Assembly: GCA_001692895.1 (NCBI GenBank)
Contig: KV748184.1
Location: 248,001-312,000, forward strand
Length of the DNA: 64,000 bases
Reading direction: 5' to 3'
DNA from: Cenococcum geophilum 1.58
Taxonomy: Eukaryota; Ascomycota; Dothideomycetes; Gloniales; Gloniaceae
Shown: positions 51,156-62,900 of the stretch, in pieces
How the letters are laid out: every line of letters begins with the position of its first letter
Numbering within the stretch: the stretch's first letter is position 1
The notes under the pieces: model-generated
What the model was told of the DNA's origin: nothing
Databases searched by the model: none
What the model saw: only the letters and a program-made list of their open reading frames with translations
Made by a program: the position numbers and the translations under genes

Positions 51156-54100
51156 CAATTACTACCTAGTTATAGTATTAAATATAAAAAGTTAAATAAT
51201 ATGCTATTAAAAGCAGCCACTATAACGCCATTAACGGTGGTAACTACTTTAAAGTCAGGTAACACTAGTATGGTAAATACTAACTTATAGCAACCTATAA
51301 CGGTTAGACAGCTATAAGAAATAGTTAACTAGTTAATAGCTAATAGTATAGTAATAGAAGAAAGGGTTAATAGGATAGGTGCAGTAAGAATTAAGTTACT
51401 ATTAATTAAGAGATTCTTAGGAGAGAGATTAAAGCTTAAAGGATTCCTTATATAAATACACTTTAAAGTCACATAGGTCTATTAGCTCTGCGCTATACTA
51501 TAGTTTTTAACTTAGCTTTAGTTAATACGTATTCTGCGCCTTATATAACTATAAAACTCTATCCTAACCTTTTTTAGCCTATTTCCTTTAGTAGATCCAA
51601 TTTTTAATCTTAATTACTTAATCTATTAAATCCCTTAGGGTATCCGCATCTTCTATTAGGATAATCGCGTCCTAAACTTTAGCCTTAAGTCCCTATTTAT
51701 ACTGTGCTATAAGCGCCTTATTATTCTACTTTACTTATATTACTAGTATTTAGAACTACGTTATATACTTAATTGCTAAGGTTTATTACGTAATATCTTA
51801 GAGTTTTCTTTTTGCTATAGTTACTGCCTCTAGGTCTCTAAATATTTATATAAGTTATTCTATAAACCCCTCCTAACTTAAGAATATAAATCGCACCTCT
51901 TAATTAGTAGTCGTTATTCCGTTCGCCTAGATTTCTATAAGGTAAGGCTTAAACTATTTAAGTGCTCTTCCTAATAGGAATAGTCCTATATAGGCTATTC
52001 GATCTATAGGTGTTGGTAGTTTTACCCCTTCCTAAGTGGTACTAAAGAAGCCTATAAGAGATAGCGTAAAAAACTATAGAAACCTAAAGGTTAAGGATCT
52101 AGTAATTATAGAACTAAAAAGCAAAGGCTAAACTAGGAATCTTAATAGCAGAAGATATTTAGGCGGACTCTATAGTAAAGTTAATAGTTTAAAAATAGAG
52201 CTTATATAAATTACGGGAAATAAGGTTATTTTATAAGGGATTATAAAGATAGTTAGAGTTATTATGCAATAAAGGGAACCTAATTAGTAGAAGATATATA
52301 TATATAGAGGGACGATAGTATACTGTAAGGAATAAAAAAATATTTAATTAGAAGTTTTGCGTTCTATTATAATAACATATACTAAGTTTATAAAGACGCT
52401 AAGTATAGTATAAGCTATTAGCTATAGGAGCTAAAATTTATAAAGTATAGAGAAACTAATAAACTAGTTTATAGATTGGATATTAAGGATAATAAATTTA
52501 ATATAGGCGAAATATTCTATAATAATAAGGGAATAAAGGCAGCTTACTAGAAGTATATAGACCTTAAAGATATTATAATAGAGGTAGAGGATAATTCTAC
52601 TATAGAACAGGAAATATTAGTAGGGATTAAAACCCTACTAAATATAATATCTATCGCTTTATAAGACGCAAAAGAAGTAGGATAGCGAACTACTTTAGCA
52701 CTTAATAAAGGCAAGAAGCTAAAGGCTTAAGATTCTTAAAATAAGATAAGAGATAACTAAGATTCTTAAGATAAGATAAGGTAGACCTAAGGACCTATAA
52801 TAAATAGTAATTAATAGAGCAGGGTAGTAGCTTAGTTTAAAGATATATAAATAAGCTCGGGATAGAGTTTCTTACGGATATAAGACTCTTAAGATAAGAT
52901 AAGTAAAATTTAAGACTTTTAAAATAAGATAAGAATACCTAAGCCTAGTTAGACTAAGGCTAGAGTAAAGCTTAAGCTAGAAGTAAGCTTAGGATTAAAG
53001 AATTTAAGGGACTAAGAATTTAAAGAATAAATATAGATACCTATAAATAAGGAGTAAGGAGCTTCGTTATAGATTAGAGAATCTATAATATAAACAGCAG
53101 TTAAATTAGGGGATAGATATATAAACCTAAAGGACTTATTAAAAAAACGTAGTGTTTGACCTAAAGATCAAAATGTTAATACTAAGATTAAGAAGTAAGA
53201 AGACTTTAAGGATCTACTTATAAGACGTAAAAGGGAAGAAACTATAAAGGAATTTAGAGCAAAAATCACCTTATAGCAAGAATAGAAACTAGATAAGAGA
53301 TTTAGTATATTAGGATATATAAGGGACAGAGCACCTATATAAAGAATTACTAATAGGCCTAGGGTAGGCACACTAAGAGCTAAGTAGCTTACTAAACTAG
53401 AAAATAAAGAGGATCTAGGGATTTTAACTAGGTTTAAGAAATAATATATAAAAGGCTGTTACAATATAGCAATAAGAAGATACTTCCTTATAAATAAACT
53501 ATATACACTCTAGTAGTTATACTAAAAGTAGTATAGGCAAAGGCATAATAATAAATAGGAAGATTTCTATATATAGTTGGATAAAAAAGTTATCCAGGAC
53601 CACCTAATTATAGAAAAAGCAATAAGTTATATTAAGGGAGCCTTAATTATAATATTAAAAGATCTAAAGGAGCGTTTAGAGGACTAGAGAAGTAAGAGGC
53701 GTATCTTAGTACCTATAAATAAAGTTATAACGTTTAGATTAGTAAGAGAGAGGTTTAAACTTAAGGATAAAGACAAACTAAGAGTTAACCTAAAGCACTA
53801 AGTATATTACACGCTATTATAGATCGCATATATAGATAATACGTATAATATACACAAAGCACTAAAGGATAAATATTAGAAATACCCTATAAGAATATAT
53901 TAGCTAGTAGAAGAACAGAAATATTAAAATGTTAAGTATATACATAACTAGCATCTAGTAGAAGTTTAGGAGTTAGGAGACTTAATACTTTAGCCAAAAA
54001 GATTCCTTATAGAAGAATACCTAGATAGATAATAGTGGTGAAAATACCTAGAGAATATATATTTATAGTATATAAAAGACAAAAAGCAAACTAAGTATTA

Positions 54101-57100
54101 GCTAAAAGTAGACTAAGTATAAATAGGATTAAGCAGCTAACAGTTAGGAAAAGTAAAGGCCTATAAAACTAGAGGGAGCTAATAATAAAGCCTTAAACCC
54201 TTAAAGGAATTTAAGAACAATACCTAAATTTATAAGTAAAGTGGTAGGATTAACAGTTTAAAGTATTAATAGATAGTAGAGCAACGAGGAACTATATCTT
54301 ATTAGTAGCAGTTAAAAGAATGGGTTTACCATATAGGAAAAAGGAGTATCCTTACCTATTAGTAATAATTTTAGGAGATCTAATAGCCTATAAAGGAGGC
54401 ATTATTAATCTTAAAATAGGACCTATTTAGTTAACCATTAAAGGGAGATAAATTAAGATATCTTTTAATATATTACTATTAGGAAATAATAAGGCAGTAC
54501 TAAAAATGCCTTAGTTATAGGAATATAATTTAAAGATTAATTAGGTTATAGGTTAGGTCAATATTAGGGATACTTAACGCCGTAAGATATAATAATAGAC
54601 TAAGTTAGTATAGTACTAAGTAAAAGCAACCTATAAAGAAATAAAAAAAAGGACTAAGTTATATACTAAAGAGATACTATAAGTATAGCAAAAAACTATA
54701 GTTACCGAAAAGTAAAAAGCTGTTAGAGTATATAGTATAGGACTATAAGATAGAATTAAAACTAAAAATAAGTCTAAAGTTCTTTCTAATCTATAAGCTT
54801 ACTAAAGAGGAAGGTAGAGTACTAAAAGAGTTTATCTAGGAAAACCTATAAAAGGAATATATTAAACTATTATAGTTATTAGCAGGTTATCTAGTACTAT
54901 TTATACTAAAGAAAAATAGTAAACTAAGGCTATATATTAACTATAGACAGTTAAACAGCATTACTAGAAAGGATAGGTATCCTTTACCCTTAATTAGCGA
55001 AATTTAAGACAGGATAGGTAACGCGCAAATCTTTATAAAGATAGATCTAAGATAGGCGTACTATTAAATTAAAATTAAGGAAGGCAATAAATAAAAGGCA
55101 GCTTTTAGGTTAAAGGAAGGACTATATAAACTATTAGTTATATAATTTAGGCTTATAAACGTACTAGTAATATTCCAGAAGCGTATTAATAATATATTAG
55201 AAGAATACTTAGATAAATTTATTATTATCTACTTAATAACTAAGGAAGAATACGGGGAATATATTAAATAGGTCTTAAAGAGACTATAAAAGGAATAAAT
55301 ACTAGTAGTAATTAAGAAATGTAAATTCTTTACTAGAAAGACTAATTTCGTTAAATTTATTATTAAACTAGGCTAACTTAGTATAGATTTAAAAAAGATT
55401 AAGGCTATAGTAAATTAGTAAAAACTAAAGAACGTTACGTAGTTAAGATTATTTCTAGGGTTTTGCAATTACTATAGAAGGTTTATAGCGCAGTAATTAA
55501 AGGATATTAAGCCATTTACGCGGTTAATAAAAAAAGAAGAACTATAGGTATAGGGAGAGGAACAGCAGGAACTCTTTAAAAAGTTAAAAAGTTATTTACC
55601 TAGGAGCCAGTTTTTAAGATCTATTAACTAGGACTAGAGATAGTTATAAAGATAGATATATTAGACTATATACTAGGAGCATGCTTTATATAAAAATATT
55701 AAAATAGATAGCACCTAGTAGAATACTATAGTCGGAAAATAACACTACTAGAGTTAAACTATAACATTTATAATAAGGAGTTATTAAGTATAGTTACAAC
55801 ACTAAAGAAATAAAGAGCATTCTTATAAGTCACGGAGAAACTATTTATAGTTAAGATAGATTATAAGAACCTAATAGGATTCCTAATAATAAAAGAACTT
55901 AACTAAAGATAGGTTAAATAGGCAGAGATGCTTATAGAATACCATTTTAAGATTTAGTATACTAAGGGTACAAATAATACGCGAGTAGATGCTCTAAGTT
56001 ATAAAGCTAAACTATAGAACAATAAAAAGCCATTAGGGGCTTTACTGCAAAAAGATATAGATAAACTAATTAGATATAATTATCTAAAAATTATAGTAAC
56101 TTAAGAGGAACAAGATAGAGTTTATAAGTCACTAGAAAGCTTTTAGGTATAAAGAATTCTAAAAATATAACTAGAAGATCTATAGATAGATATATATAAA
56201 AATTAAGAAGTAAAGTATATCCTAAACAGTATAGCAGGATAATTTATGGAAGATTTCTATAAGGGATTAACTTAAGGGCATAATAGAGCTATAGGCTTAG
56301 TGTTAAGACTCTAAAAGGAGTATATTATTAATAGAATTTAGGGCTTAGCATAAAAAGTTATAAAAGAATATCTAGATTGCTAAAGGAATAAACTAATAAG
56401 GCATAAGCTATATAGAGGGCTACAACCTATTAAAACACCAGAAAGACTATAGGAGGTTATATTATAGGACTTTATTATTAAGTTGCTAAAATTAAGAGAT
56501 CCTATTACTAGATAAGATTATAATATAATTTTAGTAATAGTAGATAAGCTTATAAAGTAGGGATACTTTATAGCATATATAGAAGAAATATTAGTAAAAG
56601 ATATTACTAAAATCTATATTAAGGAAGTATTTATAAAATATAGAGCACTAAGTAAGATTATATTAGATAGAGATCTAAGATTTATAGTAGTATTCTAAAA
56701 GGTATTCTTAGTAGAATAAGGAGTTAGAGCAGCAACTTTTACTATATATTATTCGCAGACATATAGTTAAATAGAAAGACTAAATTAGACACTAGAACAG
56801 TATCTAAGGCGCTATATTAATTACGTATAAAATAATTGGGTATTATTATTACTAGTTATATAGTTTATATATAATATAATACCTTAAAAAGGAATAGGTA
56901 TATTACTATTTAAAGCAAATTATAGGTACGAGCTAAGGATATTATTATTACTATAGTAAGCGAAGAAAACGAGTAGCATAGCTAAAAAAAGAATAAAGAT
57001 ATTAATAAATCTTTATATAGACCTTATAGAATTAGTAAAGAAAGTATAAGAAAGAATAAAAAAGTATTATAACGCTAAGAGATCTAAGGGACTAAATCTT

Positions 57101-58227
57101 AAGGAGGGAGATAAAGTATGGCTACTATATAANAATTTTAAGAGTTAACGATTAAGTAAGAAGTTAGACTACGTTAGACTAGGACCTTTTAAAATTACGT
57201 AAAGGATTTTATTAGTTACGTTTAAGTTAAACCTATTAGCTAAAATAAAGATTTACCCTATATAGTATATTGTAATACTAGAGCTAGTATATAGGAATAT
57301 TAAGCTACTAGTTTATAAAGCAGATACGTATAAAGGATAAGAGGAAGATAAATAGTAAGTTTTAAAGATTATTAGTTATAAAGACATTAATAATAAAATA
57401 TAGTATAAGGTTAAGTGGATAGGCTACACTAAAACTACCTAAGAGCTACTAAAGAATTTAAAGAATGCTATAGGAAAGGTATAGGAGTATCAGAAGAAAT
57501 TAGGTTAGGTAGCATTAATAAAAAAGGATCGCTAAAGAATAAGTTACCTAAGGGGGACCTAAAAAGAGCAGTTGCCGAACTACTTAAATTTATTTCCTTC
57601 TCTATTAAAAGAAAATCTATTCTTTTATTACTAAGTTCCTAGAGACCTTATTTTATAAGTTTCTACTTCTTAAAATAGATCTTCTTATAAACTTTCTTAA
57701 GACGGAGTAGATAAGCAGACGCTATAATATAAGTATTTAGAGCCTTCTATTTCGCATCCTAAAAATATTCTAACTTAGTAAGGGCTTAAGATAGTTTACT
57801 ATCTAGCTATATAGCAGCAGATTAAATATAAGACCCTAAAATAAATTAATTAGGGAACTAGATAACTATTAAGAGTAATAGATTATATATATTTAGTATT
57901 AAAAGTAGAGCGAACGTTATAGGATAAATAAATATTTGCTTTAGTATACTTTAAATAAAAGGACGGTTGTTATAAAGATAGGTTCGCTAACGTAATATAA
58001 ACTAACCCCTTTTTTAAACAGCAAGAATATAGAGACAGTATAATCTTACTAAAAAATAATATTACAGTAATAGTACAAGCACAACGTTAGGCGTATAAAG
58101 AAGAAATAGCTTTAGGTATAATAAGCAATAATATTAACTAAATTAATTAGATAGATATTATACCTCTAGTAAATAACCTAGAGATATTTAGAATCTTTAA
58201 GGACAAAGATAAAGAGGAGGAAGATAG
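51156..58227 (+). mobile_element. Ty3/Gypsy retrotransposon, copy 3 internal region, with inverted gag segment
   Basis: Collinear with the copy 2 internal region from the gag start at 51,201 to the 3' LTR, except that about 566 bp (51,471-52,036) lie in reverse orientation (listed separately). Reverse transcriptase motifs are near 54,940 and the integrase near 56,370-57,110. It is more decayed than copy 2: more CpA/TpG sites are lost and a short stretch near 55,225 (after the RT active-site region) is missing. One ambiguous base lies at 57,133. Confidence 0.9.
51471..52036 (-). repeat. Inverted gag segment inside Gypsy copy 3
   Basis: The reverse complement of this segment matches copy 2 from about 43,963 to 44,518, while flanking sequence on both sides remains collinear with copy 2 in the plus direction. 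For example, the reverse complement of 51,473-51,496 is the agctaatagacct region found at about 44,508. It is a simple in-place inversion, not an extra copy, because the same segment is missing in direct orientation. Confidence 0.85.
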
Positions 58228-58650
58228 TGTTATAAACGCTTTAAGTATAATATTACGACTACTTAGAGAAGAGTTAAAAGAAGCTAGTTAGTTAATTTAA
58301 GTATAGTCTAGAATAAAGCTGGTAAAACTATGTAATAAGGAATAGTAAGCGAGGTTATATAATATACTATATATTAAATAAGAGGGATAGGAGAAACTTA
58401 TATACCTTATATATAAGACGTATATTATATATAAGAAGGATTTTATAGAAGTACAGTCGTTTATTTAAGAACCCTTAGTCCCTACCTAGATAGTTTCTTC
58501 CTTATAGTAATTCTTAAAATATAATTAAAGTTAATCTATTAGGCAACTACTCCACTAGTTATTATTACGTTGTTAACTTTAATTTACATTACCTATATAC
58601 CTAGCCTAATAACAAGCCTATTATAGTTCTTACTATAAGGTTCCGTTATA
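58228..58650 (+). repeat. 3' LTR of Gypsy copy 3
   Basis: 423 bp, related to 43,214-43,638. Its start TGTTATAAACGC and its end CCGTTATA show the G-to-A and C-to-T pattern. It is followed immediately by 24 bp of inverted LTR terminus. Confidence 0.9.
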
Positions 58651-58674
58651 ATTATACTTAAAGCGTCTATAATA
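58651..58674 (-). repeat. 24-bp minus-oriented Gypsy LTR terminus
   Basis: The sequence attatacttaaagcgtcta... is the reverse complement of the first 24 bases of the Gypsy LTR (compare 37,405-37,428), differing only by transitions. GGATA follows at 58,675-58,679. It is the surviving outer end of the minus-oriented element that first inserted here. Confidence 0.82.
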
Positions 58675-58679
58675 GGATA

Positions 58680-59709
58680 TAGAAGCCATAGGAGTATATA
58701 TAGTAAGAGAACCTTAAGTTTAAGCTCTTTAGCAGCTTAATAGCTCTATTTAGATTAACTAATTAACGGCAGGCTAATATACAATTCGCTTTAGTAAAGG
58801 TACTATAATCTCTCTCGGCATAATTAGGGTCTAAACCCCCTTAGGATATATTACTTTCTATATTATTCCTATAAATACTCCGTTTTTATTTTATATTAAT
58901 AATATAAATGAATTAGGCGTTAGGCTTAATAACCTTAAGAATATACTTATTTAGGAAGATAATTGGGTACCCGTTATATATAAGTAGGGTCACCCCTAGT
59001 TACTCCTTTATTAACTAAAAAAGAGTATTACTTAGAGCTATTTAACTAAGTTAAAGTTACGTTAACTACACTATCGTTTTAGCCACCTATCTATTTACTA
59101 ATTACTTAGGGTTCTTTAGCGAGTAGGCTATAAAGTTAAGGTTAAGGTAATTAAGTATCTTATAAAGTATTGCTATTACTACTAAATAAACCAGAAGTCC
59201 CCTAGCCGATTTAAGTTTACCCTTAAGGATAACTATAACTTTAACTTCTATATTATTATTAACGTTATATATCTTGGCGGTAAACTAGTGCTTTAAGTTA
59301 TTAACTTCTTAACCTCCTTTTAAGCCGCGCGTTTCTTAAAATATATATTAGCTAGAAATATATAGAATACCCTTTAGCTATACTAGATTAATATCTATTT
59401 AGGACCCCCTAATTAAATTATCTATAATATAGGAAAGAACTTCTTATCTATAGAGTTCCGATAATAGATAAAGGTAATAGCAATTAAGGTTAAGGAAGTC
59501 CCCATTAAGGTATATAATAGTATTAGAAAAGTAAAGCGATATTATATACTATTACGCCATATATATAAGATTATCTCTTTAGAACTAAGGGACGCTAATA
59601 AAAAACTTACCTTATAAATAGCTATTAAAGCTATTAATAATTCCGCTAGCCTAAATAGACTTATATCTATATTACTAGTCTTTAACGCCTACCCTTAAAT
59701 AACTAATTG
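58680..59709 (+). mobile_element. Copia element B/C, right part (protease to integrase)
   Basis: Reading resumes where the left part stopped: MPD at 37,004 continues as IEAIGVYIVREPQ after 58,680, in place of the usual TGAAxxSTAGEPQ. Further on come FYIIPINTPFLFYINNINELG (about 58,860), LRQLHYRFSHLS (gag-pre-integrase, about 59,070), YCYYYQINQKSPSRFKFTL (about 59,165), and an integrase core through NNSASLNRLISILLVFNAYP (about 59,640-59,690). It is cut at 59,709 by the LTR of Copia copy D. Many stops are present. It is inactive. Confidence 0.86.
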
Positions 59710-59975
59710 TATAATTATAGCACCTGTTGTACCAAACGCGTGCTTACGCGTTCGGTACACTAGGTACGCGTTTACGCGTTCAGTGCACCAACCACTCGCT
59801 TACGCGTCTGGTGCACTTATAAAGCACTAATTAATTAGGGGGGAGGTGCATCAGTATATAGACTACGTAGTCTGCTTTATATAATTAATAGTTACCATCT
59901 AAACAAGTATACGATACTATATGTATTTCGTGCCCGTGGATACGACTTACTTGTGCTATTAAGTTAGTACGAATA
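59710..59975 (+). repeat. 5' LTR of Copia copy D, with expanded ACGCGT tract
   Basis: About 266 bp, longer than the LTRs of copy A (217-219 bp). The extra length comes mainly from additional ACGCGT-containing units (59,725-59,815): five ACGCGT boxes are visible against two in the 5' LTR of copy A. Confidence 0.82.
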
Positions 59976-62900
59976 CTGATTAGTGAGCGCGCACAGATTA
60001 GCAATTACTTGATACCTCCCCCCAAGCAATATACACGACAGCGACCACCCGTTTAGACTCCTAGTACGACCTGCTGGAAGGTCGGAAGTTGGGGATTACG
60101 GACTATCACTAACTCTGTATACTTATTTAAGTTTTAGTACGGTTTACCAGAAGTTATAGACGCGAATACAGACCTATACGGAACCCCTATCCTTAAACCC
60201 CTTAAACCTTAAACCTCTTCAGACCTTTTGCGGAAAACCCTTACCCTCCTATGAACTATTACGGACCCGTTAATTGATTTTACGGACCGTTATAAGACCT
60301 TCCCCACCCGTTATAAGCTGCTACTACCCGCTACGCACTATACTACACTATAGTATGGTAGACATTAGCAAGCAAGTTAGTGAAGGTTAAAAGAAGTGGA
60401 GATAAGGAGTTAACGTTACGTCTATAAACGACGTTAATGACTATATTAGTTTTAAAATCCTTAAATACAAACACTTTAAGCTTATGAATAACGACCTATA
60501 GGAGTAATACTAGGAAGACTTTGCGGACTTTACGGAAGCTATTCTTAAGGCCTACAACCCTGTTACTATCCGTAAACTACAAACCCTTTTATATAACCAA
60601 GGTGTATGGGTTAAAAGGAATAAATGAGTTACTGTTACACAGTCCTTATATAATATAATACACAAAAAGGACCAAACGGAATAGACTAAAGAGGAAATCC
60701 TAGACCAGTTCTAAGAAACTAAGGAACTCTTTACTTTTTCTAAACTTAATATAATCGCTAGCCTTATACCTAACCCACTTAACCAAATTCATCCTATAAA
60801 CCTAAGCGGCTTTAAACTTAACCTTATTAGCTAAAATATACCCTACTCTTAAGTTACGGATTATAATACCCCTATAAACTAAAATACGGACCAAACTACC
60901 CCCGCTATTTAAGTCATAGACCCATAAGCCATATATCCGCAAGCTATAGATCTATAAGTTATAGATTTGTAACCTACCTAAGTAAAGACCTATAGTAAGG
61001 AGCTAGCTAACCTAGCTAAGCTCTATACCGATAAATCTAAGTACAGCAGTAAAAATAATAATTTTAACTTTAAACTAACTATCTTTACGGACCTCTGCTA
61101 GAAGGCCGACATTCCTAAACAAGAGTTCAGCCAAGCCTACTCTACTATACTGCGCGGCCTAGTATTTAACTACTACTACACCAACCTTAAGAGTAACCCC
61201 CTTAGTGTCCCCTTTAATAAGCTATACGAAGCTACCTATAACTACTTTAAAGGACTAGAATATAGGCGTGATATCCTTACCTAATAGAATGCGACTAAGC
61301 TACGGACCGTAATTGATAAGAATACTGAAAAATCGACTATAAAGTGCCTATAAATTCTCATTAAAGACCTCTGGCACCTATAGCACGGCCTTGACGCTAA
61401 GCTTTAAACAGACGACTTCCTGTATAATAAACTTATTACGGCCTGCCAGGAAGTAGAGCCCTATAAGTACGCCTGCTATAAGCCTGTAGATACCTTAGCT
61501 GGCCTCATTAATGATCTACGCTCCTCTATTATAACTTACGAAGTCTTAAACCCACTAGGCAGCACTTAAGCCTTTATTACGGATATTTAATATCCGCAAA
61601 TAGACTTAGACGTCTACTTTACGGACCGCCGCTACCGCTAGCAGCACCCGTACTGACTAAGTCCTACCTATAACCCCCGTAGTAACCCCCGTATAAAAGC
61701 ATACCCCCATAGACGAACAAGCCAGAAATGCTTCGTGTGTGGTAAGGAAGGATGTTGGTCTATAAGGCATACCTAGGAAGAATGTGATAGGTCTAAGAAG
61801 AGATTTAATAAACGGATTAGTTAGTTTATCTTAGAATATAAAGGAGAGGAAGAAGAGGAGCCCCCTAATGAGTTAATAGAAGCCCTTATAATTGACTTTA
61901 ACCTAGATAACTAGGAATAGGAGACCCTAGAGACGTTCCTAACTACTTTTAGACCTTTTACGGACAGCTAAGCCTTTAATATTACGACCGTATTAGCCGA
62001 CCGTTCCTTTATATACTTAGTTGCGCCCGAAAACCATTCCATAAGTACCCCTATTATAGACGTTATAGATTACGAGCAGGACCCATTTACATATATTACT
62101 ATAGAACGCTATACCCCTAAGGAATTCTACGGTGTTATGATCGATATAGGCGCCTCTAAGAAGTCTACTATAGGCTATGGACAATACCTCGCATATAGGA
62201 CCACCGTAAATAACAATACGGATATTAATATTACGTAAACTGGGGCCGTAAACGTCTAATTCGGCATTGGCTTAACTGTATTAATTGGATTAGTTGCAGT
62301 TAAGACCCTAATTGGCCTAGTTAACTTCTATATAGTAAAAGCAGACACCCCTTTCTTACTTTGCCTTACGGATATAGATAGGTTACAGGTTTACTATAAT
62401 AATATTACGGACACCTTAATCGGCCCTGTAACTACCCTAGAAAGTAAGCATATTACCCTACTAATTATATGACGATTTAGACACCCGTTCCTTATATAGG
62501 GAGAGACTTTATAGACCTATATTTAGGAATCTTTTAACTATAACCTATGCTACCTTACTAGTACGGAGATCTACTATCTGCACCACCGTTTCGGCTACCT
62601 ATTAGCTGAAAAGCTATATAGAGTCCTTAAACGCTCTAGATACGACGACGTTAATAGGAAGGCAGTTAATTACCTAACTAAATACTGCTTCTTTTGCTAG
62701 AAATACGGATGTTCCCTAGGTTAATTTAAGTTCACCCTTTATAAGGACCTTGACTTTAACCACTTAGTGTATATAGACATTATGTATATTAACGGTAGCC
62801 TAGTATTATATATAATTGACGAGGTAACCCGCTACTAAGCCGCCCATTAGTTGCAAAATATATCCATAAAGTATACTTAGGATATTTTATGGACCTGCTA

